Shown: positions 25,980 to 36,085 of the stretch, piece after piece
How positions within the stretch are numbered: the stretch's first letter is position 1
Layout: each line of letters begins with the position of its first letter
From: Stappia sediminis
Lineage (GTDB): Bacteria > Pseudomonadota > Alphaproteobacteria > Rhizobiales > Stappiaceae
Assembly: GCF_009826895.1 (NCBI RefSeq)
Contig: NZ_WUMV01000003.1
Span: 947,501-1,011,500 of the forward strand
Direction of reading: 5' to 3'
Length of the DNA: 64,000 nt
The notes under the pieces: generated by a model
What the model was told of the DNA's origin: nothing
Databases searched by the model: none
The model's input: only the letters and a program-made list of their open reading frames with translations
Program-made: the position numbers and the translations under genes

Positions 25980-26806
25980 GAGGCGTGTTCCCGGGTTTCG
26001 CTTGTCTGCTGATCGCTTTTTCTGAGGCGAAGGGGCGCGAGCGAGAGAATAAACAGGATCAGGGCCGCGACAACGATGGATGGCCCCGACGGCGTATCAT
26101 ATTCAAGCGAGCCGAAGAGACCGAGCGTGACGGCACCGGCTCCGAGCAGCGAGGCCGTCAGCGCCATCTGTTCGGGCGTTGCCGCGAAACGCCTTGCCGT
26201 TGCCGCCGGAATGATCAGGAGCGAGGTGATAAGGAGGATGCCGACGAGCTTCATGGCGATCGCGATGACGAGAGCCATCAGGAGCTTGAAGGCGAATAGC
26301 GAAAGGTCAGGCTTCAGGCCTTCGGATTCCGCCAGTTCCGTGCTGACGGTCGAGGCGAGAAGCGGGCGCCAGAGGAAACAGAGCGAGCCGAGCACCAATG
26401 CGCCCCCGGCATAGATGATCGCAATATCGCCCGTCGTCACGGCAAGGATGTCGCCGAAGAGGAAACTCAACAGGTCGATGCGGATCCACGTCATGAAGGC
26501 GACCATGACGAGGCCGATGGCAAGGGTCGAATGCGACAGGATGCCAAGCAGCGCGTCCGTCGAAAGTCCGCCCTTCTTCTGCAAGGCGAGCAGCGCGACG
26601 GAAACGAGGGCTGCGACAATGAAGACCCCGACCGTCAGGTTGATCTCGAAGAGGAACGCAAGCGCGACGCCGAGCAATGCCGAATGCGCCATGGTGTCGC
26701 CGAAATAGGCCATCCGCCGCCAGATGATGAAACAGCCGAGCGGGCCTGCCGTCAGCGCAAGGCCGATGCCGGCAACGACTGCGCGGGTGAAGAAATCGTC
26801 GAACAT
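25976..26806 (-). CDS. znuB: Zinc ABC transporter permease ZnuB
   Basis: 276 residues, seven to eight predicted helices of the ABC-3 metal permease family, with MAYFGDTMAHSALLGVALAFL (the GD-x-x-AHS motif), LFGDILAVTTGDIA and KLVGILLITSLLIIPAATAR. Lies 10 bp downstream of znuC and overlaps zur by 4 bp. Confidence 0.95.
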   Translation of the reverse strand: MFDDFFTRAVVAGIGLALTAGPLGCFIIWRRMAYFGDTMAHSALLGVALAFLFEINLTVGVFIVAALVSVALLALQKKGGLSTDALLGILSHSTLAIGLVMVAFMTWIRIDLLSFLFGDILAVTTGDIAIIYAGGALVLGSLCFLWRPLLASTVSTELAESEGLKPDLSLFAFKLLMALVIAIAMKLVGILLITSLLIIPAATARRFAATPEQMALTASLLGAGAVTLGLFGSLEYDTPSGPSIVVAALILFILSLAPLRLRKSDQQTSETREHAS

Positions 26807-26816
26807 TCAATTGCCC

Positions 26817-27647
26817 TTAATGGCTGTGCGTTCCGCTCTCGACATGATCGTGATCCTGGTCGGAACAGGTCTCGGCAATGGTTCCATCGGCGAATTTCAC
26901 GCGCCCGTCCGGCAGGTGCGTGTGGTCGTGGTGGTGGCTGTAAAGTGCCAGCGTTTCCGCCGCCCGCGTGCCGAAAAGCTTCAGGTATTCCGCACTTGAG
27001 GCGACCGACTGCGGCGTTCCCCGGCAGCAGACGTGACCATTGAGGCAGACGACCGTATCGGTATCCGCCATCACGACGTGAAGATCGTGCGAAATCAGCA
27101 GGATACCGCAGCCCGTCTTGTCGCGGATGTCCTTGATCAGCCGGTAGAGCGCCACTTGCCCCGTGAAGTCCACACCCTGCACCGGCTCGTCCAGCACCAG
27201 CAGGTCGGGCTTGCGGATGATCGCGCGGGCCAGCAGCGCGCGCTGGAATTCGCCGCCCGAAAGATGCTGCACTTCCGCGCGTTTCAGATGCGAAATGCCG
27301 ACCGCCTCCAGCGCTTCGTCGATCTTCCCTGCCGGATGGTTTTCCGTCAGCGTCATCAGCCGCTCGACGTTGAGCGGCAACGTCCAGTCGATCGCAAGTT
27401 TCTGCGGAACATAGCCGACCTTGAGGTCCGCCTTTCGCGAAACGCTGCCTTCATCGGGTTTCAACACGCCAAGTGCTGCCCTCGCCGTCGTCGATTTTCC
27501 CGATCCGTTCGGCCCGATCAGCGTGACGATTTCCCCGGCATTCACGCAAAGGTCGATCCCGCGCACGAGCCAGCGTCCGGCGCGGCGCACGCCGACGTTC
27601 TTCATGTCGATGAGGCGGTTCGGCGAGCTTTGGCTGGCGTGAAGCAT
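26817..27647 (-). CDS. znuC: Zinc ABC transporter ATPase ZnuC
   Basis: 276 residues from ATG 27647 (MLHASQSSPNR). Walker A GPNGSGKST, signature LSGGEFQR, Walker B LLVLDEPVQGVD and H-loop SHDLHVV. The C-terminus is His-rich (LYSHHHDHTH and DQDHDHVESGTHSH), as is usual in ZnuC. First gene of the znuCB-zur operon. An in-frame extension up to 27764 crosses the Zur boxes and is not part of the protein. Confidence 0.94.
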   Translation of the reverse strand: MLHASQSSPNRLIDMKNVGVRRAGRWLVRGIDLCVNAGEIVTLIGPNGSGKSTTARAALGVLKPDEGSVSRKADLKVGYVPQKLAIDWTLPLNVERLMTLTENHPAGKIDEALEAVGISHLKRAEVQHLSGGEFQRALLARAIIRKPDLLVLDEPVQGVDFTGQVALYRLIKDIRDKTGCGILLISHDLHVVMADTDTVVCLNGHVCCRGTPQSVASSAEYLKLFGTRAAETLALYSHHHDHTHLPDGRVKFADGTIAETCSDQDHDHVESGTHSH

Positions 27648-27707
27648 GTCCGCTCCGGCGGCTCCGAATTTTCCCGATGCGGGGTCTTGGCAAGGGGTAT
27701 GGCACAC

Positions 27708-27742
27708 GTTATAGCATAACGCAATAAACGTTATAAAGTTAC
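27708..27742. promoter_or_regulatory. Zur boxes between znuC and znuA
   Basis: GTTATAGCATAAC (27708-27720), an inverted repeat GTTAT-AGC-ATAAC, and a second related site GTTATAAAGTTAC (27730-27742). Both fit the alphaproteobacterial Zur pattern of GTTATA/TATAAC half-sites and sit in the divergent promoter, where Zn-Zur would block both operons. Confidence 0.75.
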
Positions 27743-27778
27743 ATATTCTCCCGAAGCCGATCACTGGAGATCCGCCTC

Positions 27779-28765
27779 ATGAACTCGCCGCTGTTGCCGC
27801 TTGTCTGGGAAGCGAAATCCGCGAGAAGAACCTTGTTTGCCTCCAAAAGCCTCGTGTTTGCCGCGTTTGGAATTTTCCTCGCCGCAACAGTTCAGGCAGG
27901 GAGTGCGCCGAAGGTGGTCGCATCGATCAAGCCGCTGCATTCGCTTGTCGCCGGGGTAATGCAGGGCGTGGGCGCACCCGGCCTGATTGTCGAGGGTGCC
28001 GGTTCGCCGCACAGCTACAGCCTGAAGCCTTCGGATGCCGCGGAGTTGGAAAGCGCGGATCTTGTCTTCTGGGCCGGGCCGGACCTTGAGGCTTTCCTCG
28101 AAAGCCCGATCGACGTTCTGGGCCGCAACGCGAAAGTTGTCGCGCTAAGCGAGGCGCACGGCCTGAAACTGCTGCCCCCGCGCGAAGGCGGAGAATTCGA
28201 GGCGCATGACCATGAAGACGATGATCACGATCTCGAACATCAAGGCGCGGACATGCACTTCTGGCTTTATCCGCTGAATGCCAGGGCGATGGTGCGCGAA
28301 ATCGAGGAGGCTCTGTCGAAAATCGATGCCGGAAATGCCGATCTTTACGCGAAGAATGCGGAGCGGCTGGAAGAAGAACTCTACAAGCTCGATGCGGAAA
28401 TTCGGGGCATTTTGGCCCCTGTTGCCGGGAAGCCTTACGTCGTCTTTCACGACGGCTATCAGTACTTTGAAAAACACTATGGTTTGAATGCTATTGGCTC
28501 GATCTCGGTGAGCCCCGAGGCGATCCCCGGCGCTCAGCGCGTTACGGAAATGCAAGGCAAAGTGAAGGAACTGGGCGCGGTTTGCGTCTTTTCCGAGCCG
28601 CAGTTCGAACCGCGTCTGGTCGCAGTGATCGCAGAAGGAAGCGACGCCCGATCCGGCGTTCTCGATCCGTTGGGTGCCGGTCTTGCCGACGGGCCGGACC
28701 AGTATTTCGAACTCATGCGAAATCTGGCGGAATCGCTTGCCGAATGCCTCGCCGGCGAAGGCTGA
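27779..28765 (+). CDS. znuA: Zinc ABC transporter periplasmic binding protein ZnuA
   Basis: 328 residues. A signal sequence (hydrophobic SLVFAAFGIFLAATVQA) precedes the mature protein beginning GSAPKVVASIKPLHSLVAGVM, the cluster A-I start with a zinc-ligand His. Further ligands are in GSPHSYSLKPSD and FHDGYQYFEKHYGL. The acidic/His loop HDHEDDDHDLEHQ (about residues 142-154) is the flexible metal-collecting loop of ZnuA. The start has GGAGATCCGCCTC-ATG. Divergent from znuC across the Zur boxes. Confidence 0.95.
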   Translation: MNSPLLPLVWEAKSARRTLFASKSLVFAAFGIFLAATVQAGSAPKVVASIKPLHSLVAGVMQGVGAPGLIVEGAGSPHSYSLKPSDAAELESADLVFWAGPDLEAFLESPIDVLGRNAKVVALSEAHGLKLLPPREGGEFEAHDHEDDDHDLEHQGADMHFWLYPLNARAMVREIEEALSKIDAGNADLYAKNAERLEEELYKLDAEIRGILAPVAGKPYVVFHDGYQYFEKHYGLNAIGSISVSPEAIPGAQRVTEMQGKVKELGAVCVFSEPQFEPRLVAVIAEGSDARSGVLDPLGAGLADGPDQYFELMRNLAESLAECLAGEG

Positions 28766-28871
28766 GAATTCGTGACGACTTCGAAATCTGGGCCTTTTTT
28801 CATCGCTGGTTTCCGTCCTGTCGGTACTTGAAGTGGTAGAGGACATATTAGGACGCGGGGAAGCAGCGAGA

Positions 28872-28906
28872 ATAAAAAGGACGGCGGAGATGTTTCCCCG
28901 CCGTCC
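28872..28906 (-). terminator. Rho-independent terminator of the glycerol transporter operon
   Basis: GGACGGCGG / CCGCCGTCC (28879-28887 with 28898-28906); read on the minus strand the stem is followed by TTTTTATT. It lies 35 bases past the glpU stop. Confidence 0.85.
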
Positions 28907-28940
28907 CGGTATTGTCTAGCAGCTTGTTTCAAAAGCGCTT

Positions 28941-29222
28941 TTACACCCACTTGAACACGCAAAAGGCGTAGACGAGCGCGATGATAAGCGGCCCCCAGAG
29001 CGGCGGCCCCATGAGCGCGAGCCAGGCGAGGAAAATGAACGCCGAGCCCAGCAGCGAGATGAACAGCCGGTCGCCGCGCGTTGTGTCGAGGCCGAGGATT
29101 CCGTGGCGCGGTCCCCCGCCGGGGGACTTGAATTCCCACACGCTCATCGTCACCAGGCATAGCGCGATGAAGGCGAAAAAGGCTGCGGTCGGCCACGTCC
29201 AGGCCATCCAGGTAAGACCCAT
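28941..29222 (-). CDS. glpU: DUF2160 small membrane protein of the glycerol ABC transporter
   Basis: 93 residues with three hydrophobic helices and the conserved MAWTWPTAAFF start and KSPGGGPRHGILGLDTTRGDRLFISLLG loop of DUF2160. In rhizobia this protein is encoded with the glycerol transporter (GlpU). Last gene of the operon, 21 bp after glpQ and directly before the terminator. Confidence 0.9.
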   Translation of the reverse strand: MGLTWMAWTWPTAAFFAFIALCLVTMSVWEFKSPGGGPRHGILGLDTTRGDRLFISLLGSAFIFLAWLALMGPPLWGPLIIALVYAFCVFKWV

Positions 29223-29243
29223 GGATTCAGCTCCTTATCGTTC

Positions 29244-30044
29244 TTACACGCGGCCGAGGGCGAAGCCCTTGGCGATGTAGTTGCGCACGAAGTAGATGAC
29301 GAAGGCGCCCGGCACGATCGTAAGCGAACCCGCCGCCGCCAGAAGCCCCAGTTCATAGCCGGATGTGGAGGCCGTTCGCGTCATCGTAGCCGCGATCGGC
29401 TTTGCATCCACTGCTGTCAGCGTCTTGGCTAGCAGCAGTTCCACCCAGGAGAACATGAAGCAGAAGAAGGCGGCGACGCCGATGCCGGCGGCGATCGTCG
29501 GCACGAAGATCTTCAGGAAGAACGACCAGAAGGAATGCCCGTCCACATACGCGGTTTCATCGAGTTCCTTCGGCACGCCGGACATGAAGCCTTCCAGGAT
29601 CCAGACGGCAAGCGGAATGTTGAACAGCGTATGGGCCAGCGCGACGGCCAGATGCGTGTCGAACAGCCCCACCGCCGAATAAAGCTGGAAGAAGGGCAGC
29701 GCGAAAACGGCGGGCGGTGCCATGCGGTTGGTCAGGAGCCAGAAGAACAGGTGCTTGTCGCCCAGGAAGCGGTAGCGCGAAAAGGCGTAGGCCGCGGGAA
29801 GTGCCACCGCCACGGACAGAACCGTGTTCAGCGTCACGTAGATGAGCGAGTTGATATAGCCGTTGTACCACGTCGGGTCGGTGAAGATGACGCGGTAATT
29901 CTCCAGCGTGAATTCCTGAGGCCACAGCGTGAAGGTGCCGAGGATCTCGTTGGTCGTCTTGAACGACATGTTCAACAGCCAGTAGATCGGCAGCATCAGG
30001 AACAGGATGTAAAGGGTCGGCACAAGCCAGGAATAGCGTCGCAT
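29244..30044 (-). CDS. glpQ: Glycerol ABC transporter permease GlpQ
   Basis: 266 residues, six helices of the MalG-type permease family, with the EAA loop ELDETAYVDGHSFWSFFLKIFVPTIAAG. The start (30044-30042) shares one base with the glpP stop (TGATG), indicating coupling. Upstream in-frame codons that would give a 454-residue protein lie inside glpP and are not translated in this frame. Confidence 0.93.
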   Translation of the reverse strand: MRRYSWLVPTLYILFLMLPIYWLLNMSFKTTNEILGTFTLWPQEFTLENYRVIFTDPTWYNGYINSLIYVTLNTVLSVAVALPAAYAFSRYRFLGDKHLFFWLLTNRMAPPAVFALPFFQLYSAVGLFDTHLAVALAHTLFNIPLAVWILEGFMSGVPKELDETAYVDGHSFWSFFLKIFVPTIAAGIGVAAFFCFMFSWVELLLAKTLTAVDAKPIAATMTRTASTSGYELGLLAAAGSLTIVPGAFVIYFVRNYIAKGFALGRV

Positions 30045-30910
30045 CACTGGGCCTCGCTGCGCATCATCAAGGTGTAGAAGACCCAGCTCAGAAGCAGGAT
30101 GATCAGGAAGTAGATCAGCGACATCGCCGCCGCCGGGCCGAGGTCGAACTGGCCGAGCGCGATCTTCACAAGGTCGATGGAAAGAAGGGTGGTCGAGTTG
30201 CCGGGCCCGCCGCCGGTAAGGACGAATGGCTCGGTATAGATCATGAAGCTGTCCATGAACCGCAGCAGGACGGCGATCGTCAGCACGCGCTTCAGCTTCG
30301 GAAGCTGGATGAAGCGGAAGATCGCGAAAGAGCCTGCGCCGTCGATCTTCGCCGCCTGATAGTAGGCGTCGGGGATCGACACGAGACCGGCATAGGCGAG
30401 CAGCACCACAAGAGACGTCCAGTGCCAGACGTCCATGAGGATCAGCGTGAACCAGGCATCGCCCGGCTGGCGCGTGAAGTTGTAGTCGAAGCCGAGCGCG
30501 TTGAGCCCGCGGCCGAGAAGGCCGATATCCGGCAGCGCGAAAATGTTCCACATCGCGCCAACCACGTTCCACGGGATCAGGAGCGGCAGCGCCATCGTCA
30601 CCAGGCACACGGAAACCCAGGCCCCCTTGCGCGGCATGGCGAGCGCGATCGCGACACCAAGCGGCACCTCGATCGCCAGGATCGTGAAGGTGAAGGCGAG
30701 CTGGCGTAAAAGCGCGTCATGGAAGCGGGAGGAATGCAGCACTTCCTCGAACCAGATGACGCCGGCCCAGAAGAAGGTGTTGTCGCCGAAGGTTTCCTGG
30801 ACGGAGTAGTTCACCACCGTCATCAGCGGGATGATGGCGTTGAAGGCCACGAGCGCAACGACAGGAAGGACGAAGATCCAGGCGGCGTGATTGATCGTCT
30901 TGTTGTTCAT
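30044..30910 (-). CDS. glpP: Glycerol ABC transporter permease GlpP
   Basis: 288 residues, six helices of the MalF/UgpA type, with PNLTVYEN-type features absent but the EAA loop present as DAYYQAAKIDGAGSFAIFRFIQLPKLK. It begins MNNKTINHAAW behind a GGGGGAAGC site, 10 bases after the glpT stop. Forms the membrane channel with GlpQ. Confidence 0.93.
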   Translation of the reverse strand: MNNKTINHAAWIFVLPVVALVAFNAIIPLMTVVNYSVQETFGDNTFFWAGVIWFEEVLHSSRFHDALLRQLAFTFTILAIEVPLGVAIALAMPRKGAWVSVCLVTMALPLLIPWNVVGAMWNIFALPDIGLLGRGLNALGFDYNFTRQPGDAWFTLILMDVWHWTSLVVLLAYAGLVSIPDAYYQAAKIDGAGSFAIFRFIQLPKLKRVLTIAVLLRFMDSFMIYTEPFVLTGGGPGNSTTLLSIDLVKIALGQFDLGPAAAMSLIYFLIILLLSWVFYTLMMRSEAQ

Positions 30911-30920
30911 TGCTTCCCCC

Positions 30921-31988
30921 TCAGGCCACGATCCAGCCGTCGCGATAGACCTGCGTGTGGTTGCGGTCGAAGGCGAGGTAGGCGTCGTCCGCCGGGATGC
31001 CCTGGCCTTCCGGCACCAGCAGCTTGATCGAGGTGTCGTCGGCGTGCGTTTCGACGATCCGGAACCTGCCGGCATCGCTCACCTTGACGACCTTTGCAGG
31101 CACGCCCTTGTCCGCGAACTGCACGAACTCCGGGCGCACGCCGATCTGCAGCGTGCCCTTGATATCGTTGAGGTTTTTGTCCGATGCGGTGTCGATTTCG
31201 GTTCCGGCGAAATGCGGTTTTCCGTCTTCCACCGCGCAAGGGAGAACGTTCATGCCTGGCGAGCCGATGAAATGGCCGACGAATGTGTGTTGCGGCCGCT
31301 CGAACAGGTCGACCGGAGTGCCGATCTGCACCACCTCGCCGAGGTTCATCACCACCACCTTGTCGGCGAAGGTGAGTGCTTCCGTCTGGTCGTGGGTGAC
31401 GTAGATCATCGTCGTCTTCACCCGCTGGTGCAGCTCCTTCAGCTTGGAGCGAAGAAGCCACTTCAGGTGCGGGTCGATGACGGTAAGCGGTTCGTCGAAC
31501 ATGATCACGTTCACGTCGGAACGAACGAGCCCGCGGCCGAGCGAGATCTTCTGCTTGCCGTCCGCCGTCAGCCCCTTGGCGCGGCTGCCGAGCGTGTCGG
31601 TAAGGTCGATCATTTCGGCGATTTCGCGCACGCGTTTGTCGACATCCGCCTCTGGAACGTGCCGGTTGCGCAAGGGAAAGGCGAGGTTGTCGTAGACCGT
31701 CATCGTGTCGTAGACGACCGGAAACTGGAACACCTGCGCGATGTGGCGCTGGTCCGGCGGCAGGTCCGTCACGTCCTTGTCGTCGAACAGTACCCGGCCG
31801 GCGCTTGGGTGCAGAAGTCCGGAAATGATGCTCAGCAGCGTGGTCTTGCCGCAACCGGACGGGCCGAGGAGCGCATATGCGCCGCCGTCTTCCCAGTCGA
31901 TGTTGAGCTTTTTCAGTGCCCAGTCGGCCTCGCTCTGCGGGCTCTCCATGTAGGAGTGGCCGAGGTTTTCAAGTGTGATCTTTGCCAT
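30921..31988 (-). CDS. glpT: Glycerol ABC transporter ATPase GlpT (degenerate signature motif)
   Basis: 355 residues, MalK-like with a C-terminal TOBE/regulatory domain (IGVRPEFVQFADKG). Walker A GPSGCGKTT (residues 42-50), Walker B VIMFDEP and the switch His H199 in YVTHDQTEAL are intact. The ABC signature is not LSGGQ but LTADGKQ (140-146). Paired with GlpS, which has the complementary changes, it should form one normal and one impaired ATP site. Lies between glpS and glpP with 10-17 bp gaps. Confidence 0.92.
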   Translation of the reverse strand: MAKITLENLGHSYMESPQSEADWALKKLNIDWEDGGAYALLGPSGCGKTTLLSIISGLLHPSAGRVLFDDKDVTDLPPDQRHIAQVFQFPVVYDTMTVYDNLAFPLRNRHVPEADVDKRVREIAEMIDLTDTLGSRAKGLTADGKQKISLGRGLVRSDVNVIMFDEPLTVIDPHLKWLLRSKLKELHQRVKTTMIYVTHDQTEALTFADKVVVMNLGEVVQIGTPVDLFERPQHTFVGHFIGSPGMNVLPCAVEDGKPHFAGTEIDTASDKNLNDIKGTLQIGVRPEFVQFADKGVPAKVVKVSDAGRFRIVETHADDTSIKLLVPEGQGIPADDAYLAFDRNHTQVYRDGWIVA

Positions 31989-32005
31989 TGTTCAGCCCCT
32001 CCCGC

Positions 32006-33076
32006 TCACGCCGCCACGCGTGTGCCGTTCTTGTCGAAAAGCATCGCCCTCGACATATCGGCATAGAGTTTCGCCTGGCTTCCGACCTCGAAGGGGTGAA
32101 TGCCGTGCGACTGCGAGACCCAGGTCGCGCCATGCATGGTGAAGTGGATGATGCTTTCGGAGCCCGAAAGTTCCGCCACCAGCACCTTGCCGTCGATACC
32201 CACCGGATTTTCTCCGCGGGCGAGCGGGCTGACATGATGCGGGCGAACGCCGAGCGTGTAGTCGCCATCGGCGATATTCGCGAATTCGCCGATCGCTGCC
32301 CATGCCGCCATGTCGGCGAGGCGGAATTCGCCCCCGCGTTTGGTGACGGTCACCGTGTTGATCGGCGGATCGGAGAAAACCTGCGCGCTCACCAGATCCT
32401 TCGGCGCGCGGTAAATCTCGCCCGTCGGGCCGAACTGCGCGATGCGTCCTTCGTGGAGGCAGGCGGTATTTCCGCCGAAGAGAAGCGCTTCCGTCGGCTC
32501 CGTCGTCGCATAGACGACGATGCAGTCGCGGTCGGCGAAAAGGCGGGGCAGTTCGTCGCGCAGCTCTTCGCGCAGCTTGAAATCGAGGTTCGCGAGCGGT
32601 TCATCGAGGAGAACGAGGTCGGAATCCTTGGCAAGCGCGCGGGCAAGCGCCGTTCTCTGCTGCTGACCGCCCGAAAGTTCTCCGGGCCTGCGCTCAAGCA
32701 TCGGCGACAGCTTCAGGAGCTCGGCCAGGGACTCGACCTTTTTCCTGATTTCGGCTTCTGCAATGCGCGCCACACGCAGCGGCGAGGCGATGTTCTCGTA
32801 AACGGTCAGGTTCGGGTAGTTGATGAACTGCTGGTAGACCATGGACACGTTGCGCGAGCGCACGGAGACGCCGGTCACGTTCCTGCCTGAAAACCAGACT
32901 TCGCCCCTGGTCGGCTTCTCAAGCCCCGCCATCAGCTTCATAAGCGTGGTTTTGCCGGCGAGCGTGGTGCCCAGCAGGATATTGAAGGAGCCCGGATCGA
33001 GCGTCAGGCTCGTCGGGTAGATATGCGTATCCGCGCCGAAACGGAGCGACACATCTTTGAGTTCGAGGGTCATCAC
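32006..33076 (-). CDS. glpS: Glycerol ABC transporter ATPase GlpS (no switch histidine)
   Basis: 356 residues, MalK-like with C-terminal TOBE domain (LGVRPHHVSPLA). Walker A is the unusual GTTLAGKTT (36-44), the signature LSGGQ (134-138) is normal, Walker B LVLLDEP is normal, but the switch His is replaced: YATTEPTEAL has T192 where GlpT has H199. The two ATPases thus complement each other. Starts at 33076 or 33073 (ATGATG). Confidence 0.92.
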   Translation of the reverse strand: MMTLELKDVSLRFGADTHIYPTSLTLDPGSFNILLGTTLAGKTTLMKLMAGLEKPTRGEVWFSGRNVTGVSVRSRNVSMVYQQFINYPNLTVYENIASPLRVARIAEAEIRKKVESLAELLKLSPMLERRPGELSGGQQQRTALARALAKDSDLVLLDEPLANLDFKLREELRDELPRLFADRDCIVVYATTEPTEALLFGGNTACLHEGRIAQFGPTGEIYRAPKDLVSAQVFSDPPINTVTVTKRGGEFRLADMAAWAAIGEFANIADGDYTLGVRPHHVSPLARGENPVGIDGKVLVAELSGSESIIHFTMHGATWVSQSHGIHPFEVGSQAKLYADMSRAMLFDKNGTRVAA

Positions 33077-33166
33077 GTCGCCACAGCCTGTCGTATTTCG
33101 TTCGTCCGCCTGCGGGCCAGCGCAGCCTGCCGGACATAACCCGGCGGCGGTCGCCTTTCCAGTGGT

Positions 33167-35077
<1,911 letters not shown>

Positions 35078-35113
35078 CGGTATTCCTCCCTAGTGAAACC
35101 GCGCTCGACTATC

Positions 35114-35225
35114 AAACGAAAAAAAACGAACGTCAATACGAAAATTTTCTTGCGATTATTGCTTAAACCGATCAACTTTCAGGCACAAAAGTCGCATGCA
35201 TATTGCATTGCGAAATGAAACGAAA
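35114..35225. promoter_or_regulatory. Candidate GlpR operator half-sites in the glpV/glpR divergent promoter
   Basis: Repeated direct motifs of the form (A)AACGAA(A): 35114-35121, 35124-35130, TACGAAAA at 35138-35144 and GAAACGAAA at 35217-35225. DeoR-type GlpR proteins bind runs of such TTTCG(T)T/AACGAAA half-sites. The gap 35078-35272 is clearly AT-rich compared with the genes either side and must hold both promoters. Confidence 0.55.
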
Positions 35226-35272
35226 GCGATAAGAAACCGAATGTAATTCGGCCTCGCGATCGCTGAATTGCT

Positions 35273-36085
35273 ATGGAAAGCAGGCGAAAAGTACCGCTGA
35301 TGGAGCCCGTTACACCACGGCAGACGGATATTCTCGACCTTGCGCGGCGCGACGGCCGCGTGGAGGTGGAAAAGCTTGCTGCGGGCTTCGATGTGACGCC
35401 GCAGACCATCCGGAAGGATTTGAACGACCTTTGCGAGCGCGGCCTCCTGCAGCGTGTCCACGGCGGCGCGGTTTCGCCGTCGAGCGTGTCCAACTGGGCT
35501 TACGAATCGCGCCGCAATCTGGCCGAGGAGGAAAAGCGGCGCATCGGGCGGGTCGCCGCTTCGCTGATCCCGGAAAACAGTTCCATCATGCTCAACATCG
35601 GCACGACGACGGAGCAGGTGGCAGTCTCGCTCAGGCATCATGAAGGCCTGATGGCGATCACCAACAATATCAACGTCGCCAATATCCTGCGCGAAGCGCC
35701 GGGTGTCGAGGTGATCATCGCCGGCGGCCTCGTCAGGGCGTCGGATGGCGGCGTCGTCGGCGAGGCGACCGTCGATTTCATGCGCCAGTTCAAGGTCGAT
35801 TACGCGGTTATCGGCGCATCGGCCATCGACGCCGACGGCACGATCTTCGACTACGACTTCCGGGAGGTGCGCGTCTCCCGCGAGATCATGAAGCATGCGC
35901 GCTTCACGATCCTGGTCGCCGACAAGATGAAATTCGAGCGCAATGCGCCCGTTCGTATCGGCCACCTTTCGGAAATCAATTTCTTCGTAACCGACGAAAT
36001 GCCGCCGGACCCCATCATGAAAATTTGCCGGGAGAACGACGTTCGCGTCGAGATCGCCGGAGAGAACCCAGGAGCCACGACGTGA
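35273..36085 (+). CDS. glpR: Glycerol operon repressor GlpR (DeoR family)
   Basis: 270 residues: DeoR helix-turn-helix (RQTDILDLARRDGRVEVEKLAAGFDVTPQTIRKDLNDLCERGLLQRVHGG) and the sensor domain for glycerol 3-phosphate (LNIGTTTEQVA, TNNINVANIL, IIAGGLVRASDGGVVG, DKMKFERNAPV). A second in-frame ATG at 35300 (MEPVTPRQ) is a possible start. Stop overlaps the glpD GTG start by 4 bp. Divergent from glpV across the candidate operators, so it should control both units. Confidence 0.93.
   Translation: MESRRKVPLMEPVTPRQTDILDLARRDGRVEVEKLAAGFDVTPQTIRKDLNDLCERGLLQRVHGGAVSPSSVSNWAYESRRNLAEEEKRRIGRVAASLIPENSSIMLNIGTTTEQVAVSLRHHEGLMAITNNINVANILREAPGVEVIIAGGLVRASDGGVVGEATVDFMRQFKVDYAVIGASAIDADGTIFDYDFREVRVSREIMKHARFTILVADKMKFERNAPVRIGHLSEINFFVTDEMPPDPIMKICRENDVRVEIAGENPGATT

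Noticed and set aside
29244-30608. A 454-residue version of GlpQ
   Set aside because: The first 188 codons lie inside glpP in another frame; the family start is at 30044.
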